From Gallionellales bacterium GWA2_54_124 (lineage in GTDB: Bacteria; Pseudomonadota; Gammaproteobacteria; Burkholderiales; Gallionellaceae): a DNA stretch of 64,000 nt. Every line of letters begins with the position of its first letter. The stretch's first letter is position 1. A program made the translations under genes and the position numbers. The notes under the pieces are model-generated. The model did no database searches, was not told the DNA's origin, and saw nothing but the letters and a program-made list of their open reading frames with translations. Positions 7,907-17,724 of the stretch are shown piece by piece. The DNA is taken from positions 78,476 through 142,475 of the forward strand of contig MGWO01000013.1 of assembly GCA_001801025.1 (NCBI GenBank), in the 5' to 3' direction.

Positions 7907-9630
7907 GGCAGATACCGCTTCATCACCGCCTGCAGCGGCGCATTATCAGGATGCGCCTTTAAGCTGTCCTGCCAGATGCTTGCCGCCTCCGCCTTGTCGC
8001 CGCGTATCCACAGCACCTCGCCCAGATGCGCGGCAATCTCAGGATCAGGATTGCCCGCAAACGCCCGCTTCAGCATCAAGACACTCTCATCTAACTTACC
8101 GTTGCGGTAATACCCCCACCCGACGCTATCCATGATGGCATGATCGTCAGGCGTCAGTTGCAGCGCATGCTCGACCAGCCCCAGCGCCTCTTTGATACGC
8201 ACATTGCGCTCCAGCAAACTGTAGCCTAACGCATTGTAGGCGTGCGCATGATCGGGTTTTAGCTTAATCAGATGACGCAAATGTTTCTCGGAGACGTCGA
8301 ATTTACCCAGCTTATCGGCCAGCATCGCCGCTTCATACAATAGATCAGGCTGATCGGGCAGCTTGACCATTCCCTGCTCGAGCGCTTTGTACGCCTCAGT
8401 AAATTTCTTTGCCTCACTGAGCAACTGCGCCTCTATCATCAGAACCTGCACACGCTGCGCTGGGGTTGCGGCTTGCGCCTGCTGCAACTGCACTCTTGCC
8501 TCATCCGATCGACCCTGCTTATTGAGCAGATACACCACCCTCAATTGTGCGGTGAATTGATATTCGCCCTGCGTCACCGCTAGGTAATGCGTCAAGGCTT
8601 CGGCCTCATCCTCTTTGGCTTCGCTCAACTGCCCCAAAAAATATTCGATGACATCCTGCGTTTTACCGCCTCTGAGCAGTGCAGTCTTAAACTGCGACTC
8701 CGCACCGGATAAATCGTTCAGTTGCAGGGAAATCAGCGCGATTGCAAAAGGCAGATCGACGTTATCCGGACTCTCATTCGCCAGCAGCTGAAATTCGTCG
8801 CGCGCCGCCTGATACTGCTTTTGCGCGAGCAAAGCCCGTGCATATTGCAGACGAAGATCCCCAGCTGCAGGATGCGCTGATAAATAGCGCTGCAGCAGTG
8901 ACAGACTTTTCTGCGGCTCAGCCTTGTTCAGCAATTGCGCTTCGAGCGACACCGGCGCACCCCATTCAGGTTTTAATTCGCGCGCGCGACGCACTTCACT
9001 GAGCGCTAAGGTTTCATCTGATGCTGCCGTCGCCAGTTGCGCCACCAGCCAATGCGCTTCGGCCACCTTTGGATAGGGTGCTGCCAGACCGCGCATCAAT
9101 CCCAACGCGGCAGCCTTGTCGGGATAGCTCGCGGCCATCGTATAGAGTTGCACGAAGACGGCGCCCACCGCCGGCTCTTCGGATTTGAGCACTTTGACGA
9201 ACTCGATGCGCGCTTCGTCTAGTTTTCCTCCGCGCAACAACAACGAGGACAGCATGCGTGTTGCCATCAAGGCCGATGGCTCCGTTTCCTGCCAGAATCG
9301 GAAGGCCTCAACCGCCCGATTCATGTCGCCAGATTCCAAAGCCAGTTGCGCAGCGCGCTTAGCCAGACGCGGATCACGGGTGAGACGCGCCAGCTCCTGA
9401 CTACCTTCAACCGCGAGCGCCTGATGCCCGCGCTGACTGGCAAACTCGGCCAGCAAAAACTCATACAGCAACTCACTGCTCAATTCCACATCAGGCAACA
9501 CCGGCTCAATTGCCGCGGCCGTTTCAGGCGCTGCCGCGTCTGGCGCATCTGCGGCGACCGGCGTCACGGGTGCCTGCGCGCAACCGGCCAGCACCAGACT
9601 TGCGAGAATTAAATGTTTGAATGAGCTCAT
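7903..9630 (-). CDS. TPR-repeat lipoprotein
   Basis: A 575-residue protein with a lipoprotein signal (MSSFKHLILASLVLAGCAQ, Cys near residue 17). An Ala/Pro-rich linker is followed by TPR-like helical repeats to the C-terminus (for example HAYNALGYSLLERNVRIKEA and DHAIMDSVGWGYYRNGKLDE). The start at 9630 is the methionine directly before the signal peptide; a frame up to 9660 lacks that. Homologues are commonly encoded immediately before lolB in betaproteobacteria and are annotated only as tetratricopeptide proteins. A role in outer-membrane assembly is suggested by anchoring and by the neighbour lolB; no direct function is known to me. It is divergent from the ABC operon. Confidence 0.85.
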   Translation of the reverse strand: MSSFKHLILASLVLAGCAQAPVTPVAADAPDAAAPETAAAIEPVLPDVELSSELLYEFLLAEFASQRGHQALAVEGSQELARLTRDPRLAKRAAQLALESGDMNRAVEAFRFWQETEPSALMATRMLSSLLLRGGKLDEARIEFVKVLKSEEPAVGAVFVQLYTMAASYPDKAAALGLMRGLAAPYPKVAEAHWLVAQLATAASDETLALSEVRRARELKPEWGAPVSLEAQLLNKAEPQKSLSLLQRYLSAHPAAGDLRLQYARALLAQKQYQAARDEFQLLANESPDNVDLPFAIALISLQLNDLSGAESQFKTALLRGGKTQDVIEYFLGQLSEAKEDEAEALTHYLAVTQGEYQFTAQLRVVYLLNKQGRSDEARVQLQQAQAATPAQRVQVLMIEAQLLSEAKKFTEAYKALEQGMVKLPDQPDLLYEAAMLADKLGKFDVSEKHLRHLIKLKPDHAHAYNALGYSLLERNVRIKEALGLVEHALQLTPDDHAIMDSVGWGYYRNGKLDESVLMLKRAFAGNPDPEIAAHLGEVLWIRGDKAEAASIWQDSLKAHPDNAPLQAVMKRYLP

Positions 9631-9643
9631 GGCAAGACAGTTT

Positions 9644-9672
9644 TTGATACGGGTGCACATATTAGGTTATAT
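9644..9672 (+). promoter_or_regulatory. Sigma-70 promoter for the ABC-2/GldG operon
   Basis: TTGATA at 9644-9649 and TTATAT at 9667-9672 with exactly 17 bases between them; the ATG of the ABC gene is 23 bases after the -10 box. Confidence 0.7.
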
Positions 9673-9694
9673 TCAGGACTATTCACAACTACAC

Positions 9695-10666
9695 ATGCCA
9701 CTTACCTTGCCCAACGCCACGCCTCAAATAACGCTCCGAGCACGGAATCTGACCCGCAGCTTCGGTAAACAGCAGATCATCCACGACCTGTCTTTGGAAT
9801 TAAAGCGCGGCGAAGTACTGGGCCTGCTGGGCCACAACGGCGCAGGCAAAAGCACCACGCTGCAAATGCTGACCGGCTGCTTACTGCCCGGCAGCGGTGA
9901 AATCGACATCTGCGGCATTGATTTACGCAAAGCCCCCGTGCAAGCTAAAGCGCACATCGGCTATCTGCCCGAAACACCGCCTTTATATCGCGAACTCACC
10001 GTTGACGATTTTCTGACCTTTGCGGCACGCTTGCGCGGCGTCAAGCCCGAGGAAGTATCCGGCGCGCTGTCGCAGGCCTGCCTGCGCTGCGGTCTTGAAT
10101 CGGCCAGAAAAAAAATCATCTCAACCTTATCAAAAGGGTATCAACAGCGCGTTGGAATTGCACAAGCCATCATCCACAGCCCCGCTGTCATTGTGCTGGA
10201 CGAACCTACCGTGGGACTCGACCCTGCGCAAATTCGCGACATCCGTAACTTGATTCGCGAACTGGGCAACACCAGCAGCGTGATTCTCTCCACTCATCTG
10301 CTCAGCGAAGTCGAAAGCGTCTGTGACCGCGTCGAAATCATGCATCATGGCCGCCTGATCTACAGCGATTCGAGCCGTCAAATGCAGGACTACGGACAGA
10401 CGACCGGGTTCATCATTACCCTGCGTCAGCCACCCGAATTGAGCGAATTGCGCGCGATCTCCGGCGTTACCTCCGCCGAACCGCTCACTGACAACCAGTT
10501 CCGCATTTTGCATACGCCTGAGGATAACCCGACAAGTCTGGTACTCAGTCAGGCCGCCTGCCACGGCTGGCAACTGGAGCAACTCACCCCTCTGCACGCA
10601 ACGCTGGAAGACATCTTCGTCAAAATCACCGGCGATGAATCCGCCCAAAAGGACCCTCAACCATGA
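9695..10666 (+). CDS. ABC transporter ATP-binding protein (ABC-2/GldA type)
   Basis: A 323-residue ATPase. It has Walker A GHNGAGKST, a Q-loop region, a degenerate signature (STLSKGYQQRVGIAQ), Walker B VIVLDEPTVGLDP and the switch histidine in ILSTHLLSEV. A C-terminal extension of about 100 residues is typical of ATPases paired with ABC-2 permeases. The start at 9695 fits the promoter at 9644-9672; upstream in-frame codons lie inside that promoter. It overlaps the permease gene by 4 bases. With the next two genes it forms a GldA-GldF-GldG-like export system whose substrate is not evident. Confidence 0.92.
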   Translation: MPLTLPNATPQITLRARNLTRSFGKQQIIHDLSLELKRGEVLGLLGHNGAGKSTTLQMLTGCLLPGSGEIDICGIDLRKAPVQAKAHIGYLPETPPLYRELTVDDFLTFAARLRGVKPEEVSGALSQACLRCGLESARKKIISTLSKGYQQRVGIAQAIIHSPAVIVLDEPTVGLDPAQIRDIRNLIRELGNTSSVILSTHLLSEVESVCDRVEIMHHGRLIYSDSSRQMQDYGQTTGFIITLRQPPELSELRAISGVTSAEPLTDNQFRILHTPEDNPTSLVLSQAACHGWQLEQLTPLHATLEDIFVKITGDESAQKDPQP

Positions 10667-11406
10667 TCCGCCTGATTGCGATGCGCGAAATCCGCAGCCT
10701 GCTTGCGATGCCCTCGACCTGGTTCGTGCTGGCCGTCTTGCAATTCATCCTCGCGTGGTTTTTTCTGGCGCGTCTGGAAGCCTTTCTGGAAATTCAGCCG
10801 CAATTAGCGCAGCTTGCCAATCCGCCGGGCGTCACGCTAACCGTTGCTGCCCCCCTGTTCAACACCGCAGCGCTACTGCTGATGATGCTGGTGCCAATGC
10901 TCACGATGAGGATGATCGCTGAGGAGCGGCGCAATCAGACCCTGACCCTGCTACTCTCCTCCCCGCTGTCCGGCCGCCACATCGTACTGGGCAAATTTCT
11001 CGGCCTGCTGATCTTTTTACTTGTACTGCTTGCAACTCTGCCACTGATGCTCTACACCCTGGCGCTGGGAACCCACCTTGATCACGGCCTGCTGCTGGCC
11101 AATTGCATCGGTCTTGCGCTCCTGACTGCAAGCTTCATTGCACTGGGTTTATACCTGTCCGCGCTGACGACTCAGCCCCTCATCGCAGCGGTCGGTGCAC
11201 TGATCATACTGACAGGGCTGTGGCTGGCTGACATAGGTTCATCCAATGCAGACTCGGTCTGGCACCAGTTCTCGCCGATGTTTCACTTCCAGAACTTCAA
11301 TGCCGGCCTGCTCGACAGCGCGGATGCCATTTTCTTCGTGCTGTTTACCAGCGTGTTTTTATTGCTCACGATGAAACGGCTGCACAACAACCGGATATAC
11401 GGATAA
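10663..11406 (+). CDS. ABC-2 type permease
   Basis: A 247-residue inner-membrane protein with about six hydrophobic segments. A cytoplasmic-side MRMIAEERRNQTLTLLLSSP segment (near residue 85) is the hallmark of ABC-2 permeases such as GldF and NosY. It overlaps the ATPase gene by 4 bases and is followed 3 bases later by the GldG-like gene, so all three are one operon and probably one complex. The substrate is unknown. Confidence 0.88.
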   Translation: MIRLIAMREIRSLLAMPSTWFVLAVLQFILAWFFLARLEAFLEIQPQLAQLANPPGVTLTVAAPLFNTAALLLMMLVPMLTMRMIAEERRNQTLTLLLSSPLSGRHIVLGKFLGLLIFLLVLLATLPLMLYTLALGTHLDHGLLLANCIGLALLTASFIALGLYLSALTTQPLIAAVGALIILTGLWLADIGSSNADSVWHQFSPMFHFQNFNAGLLDSADAIFFVLFTSVFLLLTMKRLHNNRIYG

Positions 11407-11409
11407 GCC

Positions 11410-12765
11410 ATGCTGAACAAAATGATGAACTCCGCCTCCTTACGCAATCTGCTGTTTGTCCTGCTGCTGACCGGCATCATCGCCGGCCTAGGTTATGCCG
11501 CAGCGCGGCATCCGCTGCAGCGCGACATCACCTTCAACGCCAGCAACAGCTTAGAGCCCGCCAGCATCCATGTACTCGGGCAACTCAAAGATCCTGTCAA
11601 CATCACCGTTTACGCAACCTTGCAGGATGCGCACTTAGGCGACATCCGCAAAGTCATCAGGGATTTTTTATCGCTGTATCAACGCTATAAACCCGACATC
11701 AAACTGGTGTTCATCGATCCTGAAAAGGAACCCGAACAAACCCGCGCCGCACGCATCCAGCTCAACGGTGAAATGGTCATCGAATATGCAGGTCGCAGCG
11801 AGCACCTCACGCTGATCAACGAACAGACACTGACCAGCACACTGATGAGGCTCGCACACAGCCGCGATCAGACGGTGATGTATCTGGACGGGCACGGCGA
11901 GCGCAAACTGGACGGGCGCGCCAATCATGATCTGGGGTTGCTGTTCGGCGCCAAGTTAAAAGAAAATGGCTTCAAGCTCAACAGCTTGAATCTGGCGATT
12001 GCACAGGATGTCCCGTCCAACATTCGCGTACTGGTCATCACCCAGCCGCAGATTGATCTGATGGCAGGTGAAATCGACAAACTGTTGCGCTTTATCGATC
12101 GCGGCGGCAATCTGCTCTGGCTGGTCGATGCAGGCCCGTTGCATGGCCTCGAACGTCTGGCGGAAAAAATCGGCCTGCAACTGCCCGCCGGCATCGTGAT
12201 CGATCCTGCCGCCCAGGACATGAATGCACCGGCGACCTGGTCTCTGGGTACAAGCTATGTGCCCCATGCCATCACCAGCAATTTCAACCTGATCACGGCC
12301 TATCCCTCTGCCCGCCCCCTGACATGGGCTGAAAATCCGGACTGGCAGCATCATATTCTGCTCGAAGTCGCCACCCACGGCTGGATCAGCCAGCGCGACA
12401 TCAACGCCCTGTCCGGCAATCCGGTGTTTGACAAGCAGCACGACAGCCGAGGACCCGCTGTCATAGCGCTGGCGCTCAACCGTAATATCAACGATATCGA
12501 ACAGCGCATCGTGGCCGTTGGCAATGGCGCCTTCCTCTCCAATACCTTCGCCGGCAACGGGGGCAATGTGGATCTGGGCGTCAACATGATTAACTGGCTC
12601 GCCAATGATGACACGTTAATCAGTTTACAGCCGCGCGCGGCCCGCGACAGCAGCATCGTCCTGTCCCGAACTCAGCTCACCGCCATCAGCAGCGGGTTGT
12701 TACTGATCCTGCCCTTATTGCTAGCGGGCGTTGGCACTTTGATCTGGTGGCGTCGCCGTGCCTGA
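11410..12765 (+). CDS. GldG-family auxiliary subunit of ABC-2 transporter
   Basis: A 451-residue protein with one N-terminal membrane segment (residues about 12-32), a large extracytoplasmic region and a C-terminal membrane segment ending in WWRRRA. The middle matches the ABC_transp_aux (GldG/IFT52-like) domain: [34 protein letters not shown] and [15 protein letters not shown]. In Bacteroidetes GldG works with GldA and GldF in gliding, but in proteobacteria such trios are of unknown function. The 3' end overlaps mutM by 8 bases. Confidence 0.85.
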   Translation: MLNKMMNSASLRNLLFVLLLTGIIAGLGYAAARHPLQRDITFNASNSLEPASIHVLGQLKDPVNITVYATLQDAHLGDIRKVIRDFLSLYQRYKPDIKLVFIDPEKEPEQTRAARIQLNGEMVIEYAGRSEHLTLINEQTLTSTLMRLAHSRDQTVMYLDGHGERKLDGRANHDLGLLFGAKLKENGFKLNSLNLAIAQDVPSNIRVLVITQPQIDLMAGEIDKLLRFIDRGGNLLWLVDAGPLHGLERLAEKIGLQLPAGIVIDPAAQDMNAPATWSLGTSYVPHAITSNFNLITAYPSARPLTWAENPDWQHHILLEVATHGWISQRDINALSGNPVFDKQHDSRGPAVIALALNRNINDIEQRIVAVGNGAFLSNTFAGNGGNVDLGVNMINWLANDDTLISLQPRAARDSSIVLSRTQLTAISSGLLLILPLLLAGVGTLIWWRRRA

Positions 12766-13582
12766 ACTGCCGGAAGTTGAGACGACCAGGCGCGGGTTAG
12801 CGCCTTATCTTGCAGAGGCTACCGTCACAGGGGTCATCACGCGTACCCCGCGCCTGCGCTGGCCGATACCGGAAAATCTTAACGAACTGCTAAACGGGCA
12901 GCCCGTCGTATCACTGACGCGCCGCGCCAAATACCTGTTGCTCGAATTTAGCCACGGCACGCTGATTCTGCATCTGGGAATGTCAGGCAGTCTGCGTATT
13001 CTGCCCGCCGGCACAGCACCTCAGACGCACGACCATTTCGATCTGCTGCTCGATAACGGATGTCTGATGCGCTTGCGCGACCCGCGCCGCTTCGGTGCCG
13101 TGCTATGGCATGAAGGGAATATCAACACGCACCCGCTGCTGGCAAAACTGGGCCCCGAACCGTTAAACGATGACCACTGCGGGTTTCATGCGCACTATCT
13201 CTATCAGGCAACGCGCAATCGCCGCGTTGCGATCAAGCAATTTATCATGGACAACGCAATTGTCGTCGGGGTCGGCAACATCTACGCCAGCGAAGCGCTG
13301 TTTGGCGCTGGTATCAATCCGCTGATCAAGGCCGAAACATTAAGCTTTGCGCAATGCGAAAAACTCGCGGATGTCATCCGTTCGACATTAAACGAGGCCA
13401 TACTGGCCGGCGGAAGTACGCTGCGCGATTTTGTCAACGCATCAGGCAATCCCGGTTATTTTCAGCAACAACACTGGGTCTACGGCCGCGCGGGAGAACC
13501 TTGCCGCGTCTGCTCCAGCCCCGTCGTACAGATTAAACAGGGACAGCGATCAAGTTTTTATTGCAGCCTTTGTCAAAAATAA
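12758..13582 (+). CDS. mutM: Formamidopyrimidine-DNA glycosylase
   Basis: A 274-residue base-excision repair enzyme that removes 8-oxoguanine and cleaves the strand. It has the processed N-terminus [13 protein letters not shown] (catalytic Pro and Glu), the lysine in [20 protein letters not shown], and a C-terminal zinc finger C-x2-C-x16-C-x2-C (CRVC and CSLC). The start is a GTG that overlaps the end of the GldG-like gene, so translation is probably coupled. Confidence 0.97.
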   Translation: MPELPEVETTRRGLAPYLAEATVTGVITRTPRLRWPIPENLNELLNGQPVVSLTRRAKYLLLEFSHGTLILHLGMSGSLRILPAGTAPQTHDHFDLLLDNGCLMRLRDPRRFGAVLWHEGNINTHPLLAKLGPEPLNDDHCGFHAHYLYQATRNRRVAIKQFIMDNAIVVGVGNIYASEALFGAGINPLIKAETLSFAQCEKLADVIRSTLNEAILAGGSTLRDFVNASGNPGYFQQQHWVYGRAGEPCRVCSSPVVQIKQGQRSSFYCSLCQK

Positions 13583-13656
13583 GTCACACTTACAACATGG
13601 TTAAAATCCGTCAAAACTTTAACAACCGTAAAACGATAAACGGGACTGTATAAGAA

Positions 13657-15204
13657 ATGAACAAAGAAGAGGGCATGCTGGCCATCAGCAAACTGGTTTT
13701 CGAACTGACCATCACCAGCAGCAGCACGGCCGATCTGGACATCCTGCTGCAGCGACTATTCTCCATACTGGACAATTACTACGACCTGCAACTTGAAGCG
13801 CGCGGTGCTATCCTGCTGCTCAATCCGCGCGGACGCTATTTCCAAGTCGCACAATTCGGCATGGAACCGGCATGGACCAGCAAGATGCGCTGGGATACAC
13901 CCGCCTTCACCAACCCGCACATCAGCGATCATTGCCTGACACAGGACACACTGCCCTCACTTGAATTCCCAACCCCAGCCCACATGTTGCTGCTGCCATT
14001 GCATATCGAAGGTAAGGGACTTGGCTATACCGTGTTGTTCACACCAGAAAATTACGCGATGAGCGAAACGCACAGCGAATTCATGGAAGACTTGGCACGC
14101 GCCCTGTCAGGCCTGATTAACCGCGCGCTGACCAATGAGATACTACGCATCCGCAAACTCGAACTTGAAGAGTCGCGCGCCGATGTCATCCGCAGTCTTG
14201 GGGTTGCATCCGAATATCGAGACAACGAAACCGGCTTGCATATCATGCGCATGACTAATTTCGCACAGGCCATCGCCAAATCGCTAGGCCTTCCGGACGC
14301 ACAACGCGAATTGCTGTATATCGCGGCACCGATGCATGACGTGGGGAAAATTGGTATTGCGGATGCAGTGTTACTCAAACCCGGCAAACTGACGCCGGAA
14401 GAATTTGAGATCATGAAGACGCACACCGATATCGGTGTCACCATTTTAGAAGGTAAGGACGACCTCATCGCAGCCGCACGAGACATCGCCGGCTGCCATC
14501 ACGAACGCTGGGACGGTAACGGCTACCCGAACGGACTGAAAGCGGAACAGATTCCGCTGCTCGCCCGCATCTGCGCGGTGGCCGATGTGTTTGACGCACT
14601 GACTTCATCACGCCCGTACAAAAAAGCCTGGACGGTCGAAGACGCCTACAACTGGGTTACCGCCGAATCCGGCAAACATTTCGACCCTGCCGTAGTCGCT
14701 GCCTTCGACAAGGCGATGCCCGATATTCTGCGTATCCGCGAACTCTACCGTGACGACATCATCGACCCCAAACAGGTGCTCGCCCTGCCGCCTATCGAGC
14801 GGCGTGAAAACATCTGGATTCCATGGGATGAAAAATTGAGTATCGGCATTGACGTCATCGACGAGCACCATCGCTATTTATTCGATTTAATCAACGATCT
14901 GTACGAAGTCGTCGCCCATAAACGCGGTGCACGGGAAGTTGCGCGGCTCATCAAATCGCTCGATGCCTATGCAAAAATACACTTCCGCGCAGAAGAGCAG
15001 ATGATGAATCACTATGCGTACGCCCGCATCGATCGCCAGCTTAGCCAGCACCATGCTTTCGAGGAAAAAATAGCCGAATTTTACGAGGAGTTGCATGACA
15101 ACCCCTTCGTGGCACAATTTGATGCACTCGCTTATCTGCGCGAGTGGCTGATACACCACATTCTCGTTGAGGATATCCAACTGATCGAATTAACCAAAAA
15201 ATGA
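13657..15204 (+). CDS. GAF / HD-GYP / bacteriohemerythrin fusion, predicted c-di-GMP phosphodiesterase
   Basis: A 515-residue cytoplasmic protein with three parts. Residues about 20-155 resemble a GAF sensor. Residues about 170-345 are an HD-GYP domain with MHDVGKIG (His227-Asp228) and HHERWDGNGYP (281-291), so the catalytic metal ligands and the GYP loop are intact. Residues about 385-510 are a haemerythrin domain with DEHH (402-405), HFRAEE (His442, Glu446), HHAFEE (465-470) and HHILVED (500-506), the set of ligands for a di-iron, O2-binding site. HD-GYP enzymes degrade c-di-GMP. Fusion to haemerythrin suggests control by oxygen or by di-iron redox state, as shown for a haemerythrin-diguanylate cyclase of Vibrio. 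The downstream phosphoesterase gene overlaps by 4 bases. Ribosome site is weak at 13657; Met7 is an alternative start. Confidence 0.9.
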   Translation: MNKEEGMLAISKLVFELTITSSSTADLDILLQRLFSILDNYYDLQLEARGAILLLNPRGRYFQVAQFGMEPAWTSKMRWDTPAFTNPHISDHCLTQDTLPSLEFPTPAHMLLLPLHIEGKGLGYTVLFTPENYAMSETHSEFMEDLARALSGLINRALTNEILRIRKLELEESRADVIRSLGVASEYRDNETGLHIMRMTNFAQAIAKSLGLPDAQRELLYIAAPMHDVGKIGIADAVLLKPGKLTPEEFEIMKTHTDIGVTILEGKDDLIAAARDIAGCHHERWDGNGYPNGLKAEQIPLLARICAVADVFDALTSSRPYKKAWTVEDAYNWVTAESGKHFDPAVVAAFDKAMPDILRIRELYRDDIIDPKQVLALPPIERRENIWIPWDEKLSIGIDVIDEHHRYLFDLINDLYEVVAHKRGAREVARLIKSLDAYAKIHFRAEEQMMNHYAYARIDRQLSQHHAFEEKIAEFYEELHDNPFVAQFDALAYLREWLIHHILVEDIQLIELTKK

Positions 15205-16028
15205 AACTGCGACATCTATTCATTCCCCTGCTATTGGCGGCCGCGACTACACAGGCCGAAAATTTGCCGCGCCCCGATCATGTCGTCGTAGTCATCGAAG
15301 AAAATCGCGGCTATTCGCAGATCATGGACGCGCTTAAAAGCGATTCCTACATCCATTCACTAGCCCGCCGCGGCATGCTGTTCACACAGTCCTATGCAGT
15401 CACACATCCGAGCCAGCCGAATTATCTGGCACTGTTCTCAGGCACGACCCAAGGCAGTACCAACAATGACTGCCCCTTGAGTTTCGCTGGCGACAATCTC
15501 GCCAGCAGCCTGGCCGACCGGGGTCTGAGCTTTGCCAGCTTTTCAGAGTTGATGCCGCAACCCGGATTTTTGAAATGCACGTCAGGCCCCTATCAGCGCA
15601 AACACAATCCTGTCGCAAACTGGCAGGGCACCCGCCTGCCGCCCTCAGTCAATCTCACCTTCAATGAGTTTCCGGACGATTTCACCCTATTGCCGACCGT
15701 CTCGTTCGTGATACCGGATCAGAACAACGATATGCACGACGGCAGTTTTTACACGGCGGATCGATGGCTCAAAACCCATATCGCCCCTTACGTTGAATGG
15801 GCATACCAACACAACAGCCTGCTGATTCTGACCTGGGATGAAGACAATGGTGCGGAAGGCAACCGGATTGCCACCCTGTTCGCAGGACCTATGATCAAGC
15901 CAGGGAAAAGCGGCCAGCACATCGACCATTACTCGGTGCTGCGCACCCTGCTCGACTTTTATGACGTCCCGGCTATCAATGCCAGCCGGCACGCCGATCC
16001 GATCAAAGGCGTCTGGCTCAAGCACTGA
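15201..16028 (+). CDS. Exported phosphoesterase-family protein (acid phosphatase-like)
   Basis: A 275-residue protein with a Sec signal peptide (MKLRHLFIPLLLAAATTQA). The mature part matches the phosphoesterase family that includes phospholipase C and AcpA-type acid phosphatases: VVVVIEENRGYSQI near residue 30 (metal-binding Glu-Asn), THPSQPNYLALFSG, and LILTWDEDNGAEGNRIATLFAGP near residue 212. It acts in the periplasm or outside. The start overlaps the stop of the HD-GYP gene and the stop overlaps the start of yggU, so the three are one transcript. The substrate cannot be told. Confidence 0.82.
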   Translation: MKLRHLFIPLLLAAATTQAENLPRPDHVVVVIEENRGYSQIMDALKSDSYIHSLARRGMLFTQSYAVTHPSQPNYLALFSGTTQGSTNNDCPLSFAGDNLASSLADRGLSFASFSELMPQPGFLKCTSGPYQRKHNPVANWQGTRLPPSVNLTFNEFPDDFTLLPTVSFVIPDQNNDMHDGSFYTADRWLKTHIAPYVEWAYQHNSLLILTWDEDNGAEGNRIATLFAGPMIKPGKSGQHIDHYSVLRTLLDFYDVPAINASRHADPIKGVWLKH

Positions 16029-16342
16029 TGCCGTTATTTGATAAGCAAGTCCCGCCCTTTTATCGCTGGGAAGGCGACACGCTGACCCTCAACGTGCTGG
16101 GTCGCCCGAATTCAAAACAGGATGCGATAGGCCGCGTAATCGGCCATCAGCTTGAGGTCTATGCGGCGGCGGTACCCAGACGCGGCGGGGCAACCGCCCA
16201 CATGGTGCAGTATTTAGCCGGCGTTTTTGCCGTACCGAAAGAAGCGATCACCGTCGTATTCGGCGAAAAAAATGTCAACAAACAACTCAGAATCGAATCC
16301 CCCGGCAAGCTGCCTTCGTCAATTCAACGCCCCGGAAGATAA
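16028..16342 (+). CDS. yggU: YggU/DUF167 family protein
   Basis: A 104-residue protein of the small DUF167 family; it shows LTLNVLGRPNSKQDAIG, LEVYAAAVPRRGGATAHMVQYLA and ITVVFGEKNVNKQLRIE, corresponding to the family's conserved strand-helix core. Function is unknown in general. It is the last gene of the operon and shares its first base with the previous stop; a terminator follows directly. Confidence 0.85.
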   Translation: MPLFDKQVPPFYRWEGDTLTLNVLGRPNSKQDAIGRVIGHQLEVYAAAVPRRGGATAHMVQYLAGVFAVPKEAITVVFGEKNVNKQLRIESPGKLPSSIQRPGR

Positions 16343-16368
16343 AAAAACCGCTTTGAAGCGGTCTTTTT
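16341..16368. terminator. Bidirectional terminator between yggU and the ferredoxin gene
   Basis: Stem ACCGCT/AGCGGT with loop TTGA, flanked by seven A on the left and five T on the right, so it can serve both convergent genes. Confidence 0.8.
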
Positions 16369-16381
16369 ATCTGCGAGTGCT

Positions 16382-16660
<279 letters not shown>

Positions 16661-16681
16661 CTAAACCGATATTAATAATTA

Positions 16682-17164
16682 TTAAAGACCCATACCATTT
16701 TTTTGCTGCAACCGGATAGCCACTGAGGGCGAGACGAACTTCCCGACATCCCCGCCAAAACGCGCCACTTCGCGCACCATGGTAGCGGAAATGAACGTGT
16801 ATTGCTCGGCTGGCGTCAAAAACAGTGTTTCCATTTCCGGATACAAATTGCGATTCATGCCCGCCAACTGAAACTCATATTCAAAATCCGAGGCTGCCCG
16901 TAAGCCGCGCAGCACGACACGCGACTGCTGCGACTGCACGAAACTCATCAGCAGGCCATCAAATCCCTCGACACGCACGTTGTCGTAGTTTGAAAACACC
17001 TCACGCGCCATCTCAACCCGCTCTTCCAGCGTGAACAGGGTATTCGCACGACTTTTGGCCACTGCAACGATGACCTCGCCGAACAAACCGGTCGCACGAC
17101 GCACCACATCTTCATGGCCGCTGGTGATCGGATCAAACGTGCCCGGGTAGACGACCTTTATCAT
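16682..17164 (-). CDS. coaD: Phosphopantetheine adenylyltransferase
   Basis: A 160-residue enzyme of coenzyme A synthesis, converting 4'-phosphopantetheine and ATP to dephospho-CoA. Motifs are [15 protein letters not shown] (the T/HxGH nucleotidyltransferase motif), [19 protein letters not shown] and [16 protein letters not shown]. The start at 17164 overlaps the rsmD stop (ATGA) and gives the family N-terminus [12 protein letters not shown]. Confidence 0.97.
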   Translation of the reverse strand: MIKVVYPGTFDPITSGHEDVVRRATGLFGEVIVAVAKSRANTLFTLEERVEMAREVFSNYDNVRVEGFDGLLMSFVQSQQSRVVLRGLRAASDFEYEFQLAGMNRNLYPEMETLFLTPAEQYTFISATMVREVARFGGDVGKFVSPSVAIRLQQKNGMGL

Positions 17165-17724
17165 GTATTCAATCCTATCAATTGATACCAAACCTGTCCG
17201 GCCTTGCCCGACTTGATGACCTGCCAGGGCAGGGAAACTTCGATCGCACCGCCCGATTCCACATAGACCACACCGTTTTCAGTCAGACGCGGCGGCAGAA
17301 TTTGCAGCAATCGAGGCAACAAATCGCTGGCAAAGGGCGGATCGAGAAAAATAACGTCATAATGTGCGGTGTCGCGCCGGACGAATTCTAGCCCATCTTG
17401 ATGGCGTAAAGATACATTAGCACAGGCTAACTTATCGGAATTATTCTGCAAGGCGCGAAAAACAGGCAGACTTTTCTCCAGCATCAGCACATGTTCAGCG
17501 CCACGCGATGCCGCCTCGAAACCCAGCGCACCGCTGCCGGCAAACAGATCAAGACAGCGCCTGCCATATAAGGTTTGCCCCAGCCAGTTAAACAGCGTCT
17601 CGCGCACGCGATCCGGTGTGGGCCTAAGCCCGTCTGCATCCGGAAACGTGATGACGCGGCTACGCAGTTCGCCGCCGCCTATTCTGACCTTATTGATGAT
17701 CCGCTCCTTCGGGTGCACCGACAA
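17161..17724 (-). CDS. rsmD: 16S rRNA (guanine(966)-N2)-methyltransferase
   Basis: A 187-residue Rossmann methyltransferase. It shows [30 protein letters not shown], the SAM motif [18 protein letters not shown] and the catalytic DPPF. RsmD methylates G966 of 16S rRNA during 30S assembly. It overlaps the upstream M16 protease gene by 35 bases and coaD by 4, the conserved rsmD-coaD pair. Confidence 0.95.
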   Translation of the reverse strand: MSVHPKERIINKVRIGGGELRSRVITFPDADGLRPTPDRVRETLFNWLGQTLYGRRCLDLFAGSGALGFEAASRGAEHVLMLEKSLPVFRALQNNSDKLACANVSLRHQDGLEFVRRDTAHYDVIFLDPPFASDLLPRLLQILPPRLTENGVVYVESGGAIEVSLPWQVIKSGKAGQVWYQLIGLNT

